Below are positions 8,532 through 18,601 of a stretch of 64,000 nt of DNA, one piece after another. Origin of the DNA: Rhynchopus sp. YZ270_cl-10 (lineage: Eukaryota; Euglenozoa; Diplonemea; Diplonemida; Diplonemidae); NCBI GenBank assembly GCA_964035575.1, contig OZ037838.1, positions 992,001 through 1,056,000 of the forward strand, written 5' to 3'. How positions within the stretch are numbered: the stretch's first letter is position 1; each line of letters starts with the position of its first letter. Below the pieces are notes generated by a model. The model was not told where the DNA came from, made no database searches, and saw only the letters and a list, made by a program, of their open reading frames with translations. Position numbers and translations under genes: made by a program.

Positions 8532-9641
8532 ATGGATGTGACCTTTGTGCTGGAAGAGTCAGGCGTGACTGCGACAGTGGAGGTGCCGTGCGAGGCGGAC
8601 GTTGCAGCGGCAAAGGAGGTTGCGTGCACGGCACTTGCTGTCTCGCCTGCGTCTGTCGAGATGCGCATCGGCACGCAGGTGCTGGAGGGGACGTGCCGTC
8701 TGCAGGACACTACGTTTGATTCAGGGGTGCAGGTTGTGCTTGCCCGCCCTCGCTTTGCCGACATCAAGTGTCCTGCTGAGTACAGTGTAGAGGCGCCAAC
8801 GGATGGGCAGGAGACCACTACGAAGCATTTATCCCTATCTCCTTGTGGAGCACTCTGCCTCTTTGCACAGAATGCAGGCTATATCACCGGCCTCGATACA
8901 GACACCTTCAGCCCTGCCTTCAAGTTCAAAGTAGACAATGGGGTGTATGGTCTACCTGCCATCTCACGGTGCAAGAGACGCTGCTACCTGGCGTGCAGGG
9001 AAGCCATGCACGAGGTTGCGCTTCCAGGTGGGGAGGTGCTCCGCAAAGTCGATGGCATCTCGAGAGCAGTGTTCGCGTGTGGCGGTGTTGTTGTCTCAAA
9101 GAGTGGAGACGGCGTCTCTGTGTATGACGAAGACCTGATGTTGCTCCACACACTCTCGCATAAGCGGTGCAGGAATGTGGCAGTATCGCACTGTGGTGGG
9201 TGGGTGATCACCTCCTCCTTAGGTGAAAAGAACGCACGTCTGTGGGATGTGAACACAGGTGAAGCTGTGGCATGTGTGCCGATCGAGTGGGAATGCCACG
9301 AAGTAGCGCTTTCACGGTCTGCTTCTGTCTTTGCTGTGGGGCAGAGGAACACCGTGCAGCTCTATGATTGGAGTGGTGCGGCTCTTCGCAGCATTGATGT
9401 GGATGGGCGTGTCTGTGGCATGCAGTTCACCCTGTGTGGGAAGTACCTTGTGGTCAATGTACTCAATGTGTTGAGCCTCACAAGTGGTTATGAGCTGTAC
9501 CAGTACGATGTGGCGACCCTTTCCTGTGTGCGTGTATTCACGGAAATGACAATGCACTCGTTTGTGATATCGCCCTGTTCGCGTATGGTTGTGTTTCCAT
9601 CCAAAAGCCGCATTGTGACACGCCACCTGTACCCAGAATAG
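8532..9641 (+). CDS. UBL-WD40 family copy 5
   Basis: 369 aa. Starts with one ATG (MDVTF) because the preceding bases read CACAATGG; most copies have ATGATGG. Belongs to the LSPCGALCLF subfamily with copies 9, 13 and 15: the first blade reads GYITGLDTDTFSPAFKFKVD in place of GGFDTETFDTVFSF. The variable segment is VEAPTDGQETTT. The C-terminus is short (PSKSRIVTRHLYPE) with no GTGAGT motif at the stop. Confidence 0.86.
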   Translation: MDVTFVLEESGVTATVEVPCEADVAAAKEVACTALAVSPASVEMRIGTQVLEGTCRLQDTTFDSGVQVVLARPRFADIKCPAEYSVEAPTDGQETTTKHLSLSPCGALCLFAQNAGYITGLDTDTFSPAFKFKVDNGVYGLPAISRCKRRCYLACREAMHEVALPGGEVLRKVDGISRAVFACGGVVVSKSGDGVSVYDEDLMLLHTLSHKRCRNVAVSHCGGWVITSSLGEKNARLWDVNTGEAVACVPIEWECHEVALSRSASVFAVGQRNTVQLYDWSGAALRSIDVDGRVCGMQFTLCGKYLVVNVLNVLSLTSGYELYQYDVATLSCVRVFTEMTMHSFVISPCSRMVVFPSKSRIVTRHLYPE

Positions 9642-10478
9642 TTGGTGCCTGCGTGTGACGACTAGCTAGCCCTGCGCCACCAGAGTCGTCCACACCCAGG
9701 AGTCGTCACTGGCATGGATGACAGAGCATCGTGGATGGCGAGGGGCGTTCATTAGTCCACACGACTTTGACAATGGAAGTGCGCTCAATGCGGAGAGTGC
9801 ACGGGTAAGACGGAACGCCTGAGGTGTGTTTGGTAGTTCATGCTATTCAAATCAAGGCCGCAGTTACAAAGTTTAGCCACAAACTACGCCCCCCTGCCTA
9901 CTGTCAGATATTGCCAAGCCTGTGTTTATGGTGGTGTGGCGACTTTTTGTCTGAGATTCCAACTTTCGGAAAATAACGTCTGTGCGCCCCTACTTTACAT
10001 CCTCAGGTAAACCGTCATAGAATGTCAGGAGGCGTCACACTCGGTGTAGTTTCTCCCGATGCAATTTAACGTCCAGCCCAGGACGGGTATGGTATGAGTT
10101 GATGGAAGTGCGAAGCAGTGCGGATTTATAATGTGGGTTCCAAAGAGAAAAGCTGCCCACATGAGCCTAAGCGAAGCGTCTCGTGCATGGCTATACAAAC
10201 AGTTCTTTTGATACGGATGTAGGGGTCTTGGTACAGGGTTGTGTATTTCAAGTGACCTTATTTTTAATGGGTGGAGGGTGGAGCGCTTTCTAATGTTGAG
10301 ACTTTGTCATCCTTTTTGCATTCCCATCATATTCACGCACGCGGTAGTTTTTAGGGTTGACGTACTTATGAGATTAAAGTGACCCCACAACCCATTTTTT
10401 ACCAGTTTCAACACCGAACAACTCAAACCCCACCACCCACCTCATCACTACCCGTTAGCAGTGGGGCAAAAAAGAAGA
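9642..10478. other. Gene-free spacer
   Basis: No ORF of merit on either strand. Contains a short stretch near 10209-10260 (GGATGTAGGGGTCTTGGTAC, then GTATTTCAAGTGACC) that weakly resembles the dispersed repeats at 590-703. The last ~80 nt (CCCACCTCATCACT) resemble the end of the class C cassette. Confidence 0.45.
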
Positions 10479-11603
10479 ATGATGGATGTGACCTTTGTGC
10501 TGGAAGAGTCAGGCGTGACTGCGACAGTGGAGGTGCCGTGCGAGGCGGACGTTGCAGCGGCAAAGGAGGTTGCGTGCGCGGCGCTTGCTGTCTCGCCTGC
10601 GTCTGTCGAGATGCGCATCGGCACGCAGGTGCTGGAGGGGACGTGCCGTCTGCAGGACACTGCGTTTGGTGCAGGGTTGCAGGTTGTGCTTGCCCGCCCT
10701 CGTTTTGCCGACATCAAGTGTCCTGGTGGGTACACTGCAAAGTCGCAAGCGACAACGTTCGCGCTGTCGCGTTGTGGAACGCTCTGCGTACATAGTTGCG
10801 AGACTGGTCATATTGGCGGCTTCGACACAGAAACCTTCGACACTGTCTTCTCGTTCATAGTGGACAATAAAGTATCCGGTGCGCCTGCCATCTCGCAGTG
10901 CAAGACACGCTGCTACCTGCCGTGTGGGGATCACCTTCTCGAGGTTGCGCTTCCGGGTGGGGAGGTGGTCCGCAAAGTCAAGGGCATCTCAGACGCAGTG
11001 TTCTCCTCTGGCGGTGTTATTGTTTCCCAAGGCATAAACCAAGGCGAAGAAGATGGCGTCTCTGTGTATGACGAAGACCTGACGTTGCTCCGCTCTCTCT
11101 CGCACAAGCGGTGCAGTGGGGTGGCAGTATCGGACTGTGGTGGGTGGGTGATCACCTCCTCCTTCGAGCGGAACGTACGTCTGTGGGATGTGAACACAGG
11201 TGAAGCTGTTGCATGTGTGCCATTGGAGGGGTACGGGAGCTTACGAGTGGCACTTTCGTAGTGTGCCTCTGTATTTGCTGTGGCGAGCTGTGGCACCGTG
11301 CACCGCGTGCACCTCTATGATTGGAGTGGTGCGGCTCTTCGCAGTGTTGATATGGATAAGGCTGTAGCGGGAATGCAGTTCACCCCGTGTGGGAAGTACC
11401 TTGTGGTGGGGGTGGTAATTTTTGATTATGTTAGGTTCGAAACGCTGCACCAGTTTGATGTGTCGACCATGTCCTGTGTGCATGTGATATCGTATAGCGC
11501 AGATGCGCCCTTTGCGATATCGCCGTGTTCACACGTTGTTGTGACTATGTCATATCCTGATTTCATTGCGACGAGACATCTGTACCCACACAACAGTGAG
11601 TGA
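10479..11603 (+). pseudogene. UBL-WD40 family copy 6, interrupted by one stop
   Basis: The frame is open from 10479 to a TAG at 11259-11261, where other copies read S-R-S-A-S (TCACGGTCTGCC; here TCGTAGTGTGCC). The same frame then resumes without further damage to 11603, ending HLYPHNSE. All later blades (VHLYDWSGAALRSVD, FTPCGKYLVVGV, FAISPCSHVVV) are intact, so the break is recent or the stop is read through. The front half is closest to copy 11 (QAT-S-LSRCGTLCVHS). It carries a unique insert (SQGINQGEEDG) before VSVYDEDL. An A|GTGAGT donor-like site lies at 11596 with an acceptor-like site ending at 11672. Confidence 0.8.
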
Positions 11604-11789
11604 TGTTTGGCCAAGGGAGGGGAGGGAAAGTAGTGATGCATTTGACCCTTTTCTCTTGTTTGCCTGCCACAGGTCGCCGGGTGTCAGGTCGCCCACCTCA
11701 CACGTGGGTTCGTTGTGGGTCGGAAACACAAACCTGCCACCGAGCAGTTGTGTCCCTTCCCCCTTCACACCACACGTACGGGCAAGCTG

Positions 11790-12074
11790 AGGTTTCTTTT
11801 CACATCTCCTGTGTATTTGCAGGGTATTTTCAAATTGCTTGTTTTGTCAGAGTTTGTTGAAACACGCATTTAACCCACCAACCTTCTTATTTGTTTTACC
11901 TTTTTCTACCTGTTTTTGAAGAAAAAGAAAATCGACCTTCCCCTTTCGCACCACAGTGCGAGCAAGCTGAGGTTTCTTTTCACATCTCCTGTGTATTTGC
12001 AGGGTATTTTCAAATTGCTTGTTTTGTCAGAGTTTGTTGAAACACGCATTTAACCCACCAACCTTCTTATTTGT
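11790..12074 (+). repeat. Duplicated class B cassette upstream of copy 7
   Basis: About 105 nt (GGTTTCTTTTCACATCTCCT through AACCTTCTTATTTGT) occurs twice, at ~11790-11894 and ~11970-12074, almost identically and 180 nt apart. Only the second copy runs on into the GTTGCGAAGTGAC...CCCCTTAACAAT leader of copy 7. Each contains a CTGTGTATTTGCAG acceptor-like site. Read as a local tandem duplication of the upstream cassette. Confidence 0.7.
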
Positions 12075-12130
12075 CGTTGCGAAGTGACACCACCAACCAT
12101 CACATCAAACACAACAGACCCCTTAACAAT

Positions 12131-13234
12131 ATGATGGATGTGACCTTTGTGCTGGAAGAGTCAGGCGTGACTGCGACAGTGGAGGTGCCGTGCGAGGCGG
12201 ACGTTGCAGCGGCAAAGGAGGTTGCGTGCACGGCGCTTGCTGTCTCGCCTGCGTCTGTCGAGATGCGCATCGGCACGCAGGTGCTGGAGGGGACGTGCCG
12301 TCTGCAGGACACTGCGTTTGATGCAGGGGTGCAGGTTGTGCTTGCCCGCCGCTTTGCCGACATCAAGTGTCCTGCTGAGCACATCCAGCGCAAGTTGCAC
12401 AACTTCTCGCTGTCTCGTTGTGGAACGCTTTGTCTCTCTTTCCACAAGACTGGCGCTGCACGTATTGCCTGCGTAGGCTTTGACACAGAAACCTTCGACA
12501 CTGCCTTCACGTTTGACATAGAATGTGCTGGCTTCGGCTCGGGACCTGCCATCTCACGGTGCAAGACACGCTGCTACCTGGCGTGCGGCAAGAGGGAAGG
12601 CCTTCTTGAGGTTGCGCTTCCAGGTGGGGAGGTGCTCCGCAAAGTCGACGGCATCTCGAAGTCAGTGTTCGCGTGTGGCAATGTTGTTGTCTCGAAGGGC
12701 AAAGACGGCGTCTCTGTGTTTGATGAAGACCTGACGTTGCTCCGCTCTCTCTCGCAGGAAGCGTGCCTGGATGCGGCAGTGTCGGACTGTGGTGGGTGGG
12801 TGATCACCTCCTCTGAAATCGATAGCAACGCACGTCTGTGGGATGTGAACACAGGTGAAGCTGTGGCATGTGTGCCTGCGGGTTCGTGGTGTGCAGTGGC
12901 GCTTTCACGGTCTGCCTCTGTCTTTGCAGCGGGGGCAAACAACACCGTGCAGCTCTATGATTGGAGTGGTGAAGCTCTTCGCAGTGTTGCTGTAGGGGGC
13001 TTCGGGGAGATGCAGTTCACACCGTGTGGGAAGTACCTTGTGATACAAAGACATTGCAAAATATCTGTTGATGACTGGCACTTCGAGCTACACCAGTATG
13101 ATGTGACTAACATGTCCTGTGTGCGTGTGATACCAGAACCTTGCAATGCGTTTACGATATCACCGTGTTCACGTGTGGTTATGTTTGGGTCAGGAGAAAG
13201 TGCCCTTAGGACGAGGCATCTCTACCCCTACTGA
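12131..13234 (+). CDS. UBL-WD40 family copy 7
   Basis: 367 aa. Head variant TAFDAGVQVVLARRF. The variable segment is IQRKLHNFS and the first blade has an insertion (KTGAARIACVGF). Minor differences in usually fixed blocks: VSVFDEDL, SLSQEACLD and WSGEALRSV. The late blade LVIQRHCKISVDDW resembles copy 12 (LVILRHC...FDW). Ends RHLYPY followed by TGA, with no donor-like terminus. Last member of the left array. Confidence 0.86.
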   Translation: MMDVTFVLEESGVTATVEVPCEADVAAAKEVACTALAVSPASVEMRIGTQVLEGTCRLQDTAFDAGVQVVLARRFADIKCPAEHIQRKLHNFSLSRCGTLCLSFHKTGAARIACVGFDTETFDTAFTFDIECAGFGSGPAISRCKTRCYLACGKREGLLEVALPGGEVLRKVDGISKSVFACGNVVVSKGKDGVSVFDEDLTLLRSLSQEACLDAAVSDCGGWVITSSEIDSNARLWDVNTGEAVACVPAGSWCAVALSRSASVFAAGANNTVQLYDWSGEALRSVAVGGFGEMQFTPCGKYLVIQRHCKISVDDWHFELHQYDVTNMSCVRVIPEPCNAFTISPCSRVVMFGSGESALRTRHLYPY

Positions 13235-14349
13235 GTACTGCGGTGTGTTGCTGTCGTGTGTTGCATCAGTATTTGCGTTGCACCCTCGACCTACTCCGTG
13301 ATCTGGGTGAGGAAGCGTTCCAACTTTTCAATCTCTCCTCCATTTTTCTATTCGCGATTTTTCCTACCCCTGTTTTTTTCAGATGTAAACCGGGTTTGGA
13401 GCCACGTCGCATTTCGGGGTCACACGCGTGTGGTGTGCGACCCCGCTTTGACCGCACAAACAAAGATCCTATCTTTTTTTCTTCTCCCGATTGTAAAGTT
13501 CGGTACTCTTTTTTTTACGTTATTATGCCAAAAACTTAAGACGACTTTAGTTTACAAAAGTTCTGATTTTCTCCATGATTTGCTCCTCTGTTTTCTTGCA
13601 TTCCATTTTGCAGTATGCAATACGTCTGGAAATGAAAGACGCGTTCTTCGGTCGCCCCGAGTCTTACCGTTTTCTCCCCCCTTTGTGCTCCACTTTGTTC
13701 ATATAAAAAGAAATTTATTTCTTTACTAATTCTAAAATCCCTCCCCCTTTGTGCTCCACCTCTCCCCCGTACTTCAGGACGCGGGTTTTCGGGGGGTTTT
13801 TCGGGACTTTTGGGGTTTGGAAAAAAAAAACCCCAAAAAGTGGAGATTGCACAACTGTGGCAACACTACCGAGGCAACTACACCACTCCAACAATTTATC
13901 AAAAAAGCGGCTGCTTTCACCAAGGGGTTTTCAAACCACAAAATAAACTGTGTGATTTACCTGAAGTACAGACGAGGATGGATGCCATTAATATACAACA
14001 TATAAAGAAGGTGGTATTTCATTTTTGGGTGATCTATGAACGGGTGGAAGCGTGCAATGCAACAAACGGTCGAGATCTGATCAAGCGAAACGGATATATT
14101 TTCCACTAGCTCTCAGTAGCGTCTCACAGACTCTTCACAACACTCACTAACCCTCTCCTTTTCCCCTCTCTTTTTCATAATCATCTTTGTTAAAACCCAT
14201 CTCCTCTTGGTGGAAATTGCAGACAAACGGACCACAAAAACCAACCCCACACCTCATCTCCTCCTTTACAACACAAAGAATCCACACCAACACCACACCA
14301 ACAGACCACCTGCTCCTCTTCCTCCCCCTCCTCACCTTTGCTCCCGCCA
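13235..14349. other. Spacer with foldback and dispersed element R2
   Basis: No gene seen. A perfect foldback CTTTTGGGGTTT / AAACCCCAAAAAG lies at 13808-13840, directly before dispersed element R2 at 13840-13900 (GTGGAGATTGCACAACTGTG ... CAACAATTTATC). Pyrimidine-rich sequence precedes the next ATG. Confidence 0.45.
13840..13900 (+). repeat. Dispersed ~61-nt element R2, copy 1
   Basis: Consensus begins GTGGAGATTGCACAACTGTG, continues GCAACACAACCGAGGCAACT and ends CTCCAACAATTTATC. Other copies at 30625-30685, 34189-34250 and 40793-40854, all on +, all 85-95% alike by eye. Two end only 20-40 nt before a gene start (TatD and the 40892 gene), which suggests a 5'-UTR or promoter element, or a mobile unit that landed there. 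Confidence 0.65.
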
Positions 14350-16716
14350 ATGGATGGGGTGTCACCGTCGTCACACCCTTTGCGGCGCGCCGTGGCGAAT
14401 ATCACGAAGAAACTGCAGTCGCGGAACAGCTTCTCCGGCACCGTGCGCGCATTGGTTGCGAGCAACCGGGCACGCAACCTCCACGATGAAGTGGCACATG
14501 ACACAGAGGAGCTCCGGGTACTGCAGAACCAACTCCATGCCACCCCCACCGCACAGAGCGCGCCCCTCGAAGCCAAGATCGCATCCCTTACCGAACGCAT
14601 CCAAACCACCACCTCCCAGATCGACTCCTGCGGTACAAACCTAACCGGAACTGCAAAGGTGATGTTCCTCCACTCCACGAAGACGACCGAACTCCGTCCG
14701 ATCGACAAACTCCAAACCTTTGTCCTCACTCGAGGCAAGGAAAGCACGAAGTTCGCCATCCGCAATGTCGCGAAACGTGCCGCGCAAATGTCCCTCCGAC
14801 AGAAGCTCCGTGAGATCGACCGCATCCACCTCGAGAAGGAAGGGGAACGATCACGCCTTCAAAAAGAGCTGGCAAAATTGAAATCTGACATCTCCGAGGC
14901 GAAGACGGTGGTGGCAGGGCATTGCCCTTCTGGGGGGTACGACTGCAGTTTGCAGGAACGGAAGGCTGAGGTATACGTCCTCGAAGAGAGGTCTCGCAAC
15001 GTTCGAAGCGCGATAGCCACTCTTGACGCTGACTTCGCCGACCGCTACCCGCTCCTAACAGTGGAAGAGGAACGCATACATCGAGGCATGCAGGCCGCCA
15101 AACAAGATAAGCTTCGCAAAAAGGAGGAGGCAGTCTCCCGCCAAACCAAGCTGGACGCGCTTCACAAACGGCAACGAAGGCTGGCAAAAAAACGGCGCCC
15201 ACCCGACCCCTCAACCCGATCGACAACACGACCCCTCCCCTCCGATTCTTTGCACCTAAAACTCCAGTTTTTCGAGCAAATCTCCCTCCATAAAGAGCGG
15301 CTTGATGAGACACTGAGGGAATGGACCCAAAAATTTAGTCAAATTTTTGAAACGTTATCTCATTTAGCAGAGCTATTATCTGCCGATGATGCAGAACAAG
15401 AAGATTTACGACACCTTGCGTTACAGGTATGGGAGCATCTCGCAGGCATTCGAAGGGCCGCGAAGAAAGGAACAAAACGTTTCATCTCCGACGTACATCT
15501 CACACAACTGACACCAGCAGAGCGGGAGATACACCGGCAACGCTTTTCCCCGGCAGGGCACGTCAGAGCTGACGGATTCAATACACAAAATTTCAGCGAC
15601 AACATTTCGATCAGGGCGCAAACCTGCAAGCTCCTCGGCACTGCAACTAAAACACCAAACTCACCCCCCCGACACTCCGCGAACATTCTCTCCCCTACGG
15701 AAGTCTTGACCATGCAGCGCATCCTCTCACACAACACTGACACGAACACAGACAACGAGACAGATGAACATCCCGAAGACTTCTTCTACGCACCCTACCC
15801 CTCAATAATCGACGTAGATAGAGCACTCTTCGAGGCCTGCAGGTTCATAGGATTGTTGGAATGTCATTATACTGGGTTGATTGGCGTGGTGTTAAGCGCG
15901 GTGGTGGTATTATCAGAAGGAGTTGGAGTGCTTGATCGAGCAGAGGTGAGGGGAAAGGGAACGGTGGTGACAAGCGCGATTCTATGTATCGCGGGGGCTG
16001 TGTGTTTTCAAATGAGTCTCTCTGCAGGGAAGATGCGGAGTACACTATGTATCTTCGCAGGAAGCCGAAAGAAATCGGCAACACGGTGGGGGTGTCTTCA
16101 AGGAGCGCATTTAGGAAGGAGGGTGGCTTCGTCGCATCAGATTCTTCAGCCGGATACACCGCAGGCTGTTCGAAAAGACAGACAGATACCTCGGGAAATG
16201 CTGATATGGCATCCATCCTCTCCGCTGCCTCATGACCCACCAAAGAAAACGAAACGAAAAACAAACAAATTTTTGGTTTACAAAGCGCGACACCCAACAC
16301 CACTCAAAGAGTGGCGCCCAGTACTCTGCAGTGGGGGGCGGGAGAAGGTGTCCACAAAGGAGCATGTGGACATGATACCACTGGAGTTCGATCTGTCCCG
16401 ACCATATGTGTCAAGGAGTGTGGGGTTAAGGCTTATGCTCAGAGAAGGTGCCACCCATAGGGGCGTGCTGTCGCTTGCGTGGTGTGTTGATGATAGCATT
16501 GTGGTGCCCCGCATCACAACGCTGACTATCTCGGAAGGTAGTGTCCTCGTGTGTGTACCATCGGTGCAGGGGGGTAAGGGTAAAGGTAAAGGTAAAGGTA
16601 AAGGAAGAGAGACAGTGTTGCCAAGGCCGCTGGTTGGGGGAGAGGTGGCGCAGGTACGCAGTATGGCGGCGGCAGCTGGGGTCGCAGTGCGTAGTGTGGC
16701 TGCGACACCAAGTTAG
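14350..16716 (+). CDS. Coiled-coil protein, unrecognised
   Basis: 788 aa if read as one exon. Residues ~40-80, ~170-215 and ~240-290 are rich in heptad-like Leu/Lys/Glu and read as coiled coil (EKEGERSRLQKELAKLKSDI). A segment near 325-345 (ERLDETLREWTQKFSQIFE) resembles the C-terminal motif of the neighbouring gene at 17120. Middle residues ~365-500 are polar. The last ~290 residues differ in composition and contain a (KG)n tract from GGTAAA repeats at 16572-16605; I am not sure this part is translated in this frame or free of an intron. Start chosen at the first ATG after a long pyrimidine-rich stretch. No enzyme motif; a cytoskeletal or ciliary role would be a guess. Confidence 0.65.
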   Translation: MDGVSPSSHPLRRAVANITKKLQSRNSFSGTVRALVASNRARNLHDEVAHDTEELRVLQNQLHATPTAQSAPLEAKIASLTERIQTTTSQIDSCGTNLTGTAKVMFLHSTKTTELRPIDKLQTFVLTRGKESTKFAIRNVAKRAAQMSLRQKLREIDRIHLEKEGERSRLQKELAKLKSDISEAKTVVAGHCPSGGYDCSLQERKAEVYVLEERSRNVRSAIATLDADFADRYPLLTVEEERIHRGMQAAKQDKLRKKEEAVSRQTKLDALHKRQRRLAKKRRPPDPSTRSTTRPLPSDSLHLKLQFFEQISLHKERLDETLREWTQKFSQIFETLSHLAELLSADDAEQEDLRHLALQVWEHLAGIRRAAKKGTKRFISDVHLTQLTPAEREIHRQRFSPAGHVRADGFNTQNFSDNISIRAQTCKLLGTATKTPNSPPRHSANILSPTEVLTMQRILSHNTDTNTDNETDEHPEDFFYAPYPSIIDVDRALFEACRFIGLLECHYTGLIGVVLSAVVVLSEGVGVLDRAEVRGKGTVVTSAILCIAGAVCFQMSLSAGKMRSTLCIFAGSRKKSATRWGCLQGAHLGRRVASSHQILQPDTPQAVRKDRQIPREMLIWHPSSPLPHDPPKKTKRKTNKFLVYKARHPTPLKEWRPVLCSGGREKVSTKEHVDMIPLEFDLSRPYVSRSVGLRLMLREGATHRGVLSLAWCVDDSIVVPRITTLTISEGSVLVCVPSVQGGKGKGKGKGKGRETVLPRPLVGGEVAQVRSMAAAAGVAVRSVAATPS

Positions 16717-17119
16717 GTGTTGAGGATGGAGGTTCTTTGTACGTTCAATGTGCTCTTCTTTTTCCCACAAACCTTCCTTCAACCTCTGTATGTTGAAGTG
16801 CGGTACGGACCATTCACGCCTCCCCACCCTTTGGATGTGCTTGACTGAGATGCGTTTGGGTTTCAATTTCTCTATCCCCACACTTTTTCTTCCCTTTTCT
16901 CCGGGTGGAGGCAGATTTCCATCTCCTCCACCCAAGGTTCTTCGATTGCGAACAGTCAAACACCCACACACTCTCTGTCTGAAAACGTTAAAAAAACACC
17001 CATATTCATTATTTTCATCCCCTCTCTCCCCCCTCCCTGCCTCCCTGCCTCCCTGCCTCCCTGCCTCTCACAATTTTAATCCCCTCCTCCTCCCCCTCAA
17101 AGATAACACAACCCACATA

Positions 17120-18154
17120 ATGGAATTGAGCGCGCTTCTTGGAGGAGGTGATGGTGCACCTGACTTGGGTGATGCATTGTCGTCCCGCACTAGCAAAGGC
17201 GACCTTGTCTTCTCGAAGCCTTTCGGGGACGCCACGAAGTGGCGCACCGAGACCGGCTTCGTCACTGCAACGGTGGTGTTCGATCCGTTCCTGCCGTGGA
17301 GCAGGGAGAACCTGCTGTGCAGCACGACGCCGAACTACATCCAGAACATCCGCAGACGTCTCGGCGAGCACCTCGTCGCTGACGACATGGTGCCACAGGG
17401 CGAGACATTGGAGCAACTCCGTTGGGCAAGCATCGCCAGCGCACTCCCCAACAAGACCCTCGACGAATACCTGCAGGAGAAGGACCCCGCCTCTGAGAAG
17501 GGCGAGAAGCGCCTTGCCGACTACATCCGCCTTCTCATGAAGAACGTCGACGCGCAGTACAAAGAGGACACCTCGCTGCACACCGCGCTGTCCGAGAAGG
17601 CCTTCGACTTCACTTACCACCTTGCCGTTGATATGTACCCCCAAGACAAAGACAACAAAGTTGCAACCAGCAGCGACGCAACCAGCCGTGACAAACGTGG
17701 TGTTCTTGTCTTCAACATTCAAGGGGAAGTTGATATTCCACTCAAATCAGGGAAGGCGAAGGTAGGCGTTGATGCGTTGGACCCTTCAGAAGAGCCGCAG
17801 CCCGCGAAGGCAGTGAAAGCAGCGAAGGTCGCGAAAGGGAAAAAGGCAAAGACCGCAGCGCCAGTCTCCGAGGACGATGGGTCAAAGGATGAAGCCGGCA
17901 AGCACCCCCTCCGCAAGCACCACAGCGCTGTCTCGAAGAAATACCAAAAGGAGCTCGAACAGCTCCTCGACCGTCTCGACCTCGACGAGGCCCGTCTCGA
18001 CGCAAGCCACTGCGAGTGGATCAAAAAATTCCCCAAAACTGCGGACAAATTTTTTGACCAGCTCAGCTCCTGGTTCGACGCTCTGCTTCAGCGAAAACAA
18101 GCCCAGCTTGAACGCGACGGTGAAGCCAGCGGAGCGCAGGGGCTGTACCTCTAA
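17120..18154 (+). CDS. Unrecognised 344-aa protein
   Basis: The ATG at 17120 follows a (CCTCCCTG)-type pyrimidine tract and an A-rich leader, and coding composition begins there. Residues ~1-185 look globular (FVTATVVFDPFLPWSRENLL near 50, GVLVFNIQGEVDIPL near 193). Residues ~220-255 form a Lys/Ala-rich linker (AKAVKAAKVAKGKKAKTAA). A basic, Leu-rich C-terminal helix region (~268-335) contains RLDASHCEWIKKFPKTADKF, similar in pattern to RLDETLREWTQKF in the upstream gene, so the two may be distant relatives or share a binding module. No known family recognised. Confidence 0.72.
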   Translation: MELSALLGGGDGAPDLGDALSSRTSKGDLVFSKPFGDATKWRTETGFVTATVVFDPFLPWSRENLLCSTTPNYIQNIRRRLGEHLVADDMVPQGETLEQLRWASIASALPNKTLDEYLQEKDPASEKGEKRLADYIRLLMKNVDAQYKEDTSLHTALSEKAFDFTYHLAVDMYPQDKDNKVATSSDATSRDKRGVLVFNIQGEVDIPLKSGKAKVGVDALDPSEEPQPAKAVKAAKVAKGKKAKTAAPVSEDDGSKDEAGKHPLRKHHSAVSKKYQKELEQLLDRLDLDEARLDASHCEWIKKFPKTADKFFDQLSSWFDALLQRKQAQLERDGEASGAQGLYL

Positions 18155-18204
18155 GCTGCCTCTTCCTTCTTCCTTCTTCCTTTCATTCAAAAAACGAAAA
18201 AAAA

Positions 18205-18270
18205 GGACGACGTGCGTCTATATCGGGCGACATTGAGTACAGATCCTGCAGGAGATTGTCCTCAACAAAA
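18205..18270 (+). ncRNA. Candidate structured element S1, short copy
   Basis: Shares TCTATATC, GGGCGACATTGAGTACAGAT and ATTGTC...CAACAAAA with 46469-46564 and 51040-51134. Here the 3' hairpin is shortened to CCTGCAGG and the middle section is missing. It may be a degenerate copy. RNA status is inferred from the hairpin co-variation between the other two copies. Confidence 0.35.
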
Positions 18271-18317
18271 AAAATGCTATTTTTCAGTGAAGTCAGGATA
18301 TGTTTTTTTTTACATAA

Positions 18318-18356
18318 GGTGACTAAGCACGAGAGGCTTAGGATCATCTTATAAAC
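18318..18356 (+). repeat. Hairpin element H1, copy 2
   Basis: GGTGACTAAGCACGAGAGGC then TTAGGATCATCTTATAAAC, with CTAAGC/GCTTAG stem and ACGAGAG loop, followed by TTTTCTTTTTTT. It lies 160 nt after the stop of the 17120 gene, so a 3'-end or terminator role is conceivable. Confidence 0.55.
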
Positions 18357-18601
18357 TTTTCTTTTTTTTAATCCTGTTTTTTTTTTTTGCAGATGCACCT
18401 TGAGAAGGAGGCTGAGGATCATCTTCGCAACCCCTTCTTTTGTTTTATTTCCCTCCTTCCAAAGGCGGCTTCGAAGAGCCCCAACATAGTTAGGTTTTGA
18501 TTCTCCTTTTTTGTTGATACATTTGGAACAGAGGAGCGTTTTGCCATTTTCATTATGCAAGCTTTACGTTCTCTCGTATCGTCCATTTCTTTTTTTAAAA
18601 A

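Noticed and set aside
16572-16605. Telomere-like (GGTAAA)n tract
   Set aside because: Five short units inside an open frame with coding-like sequence on both sides; no sign of a chromosome end.
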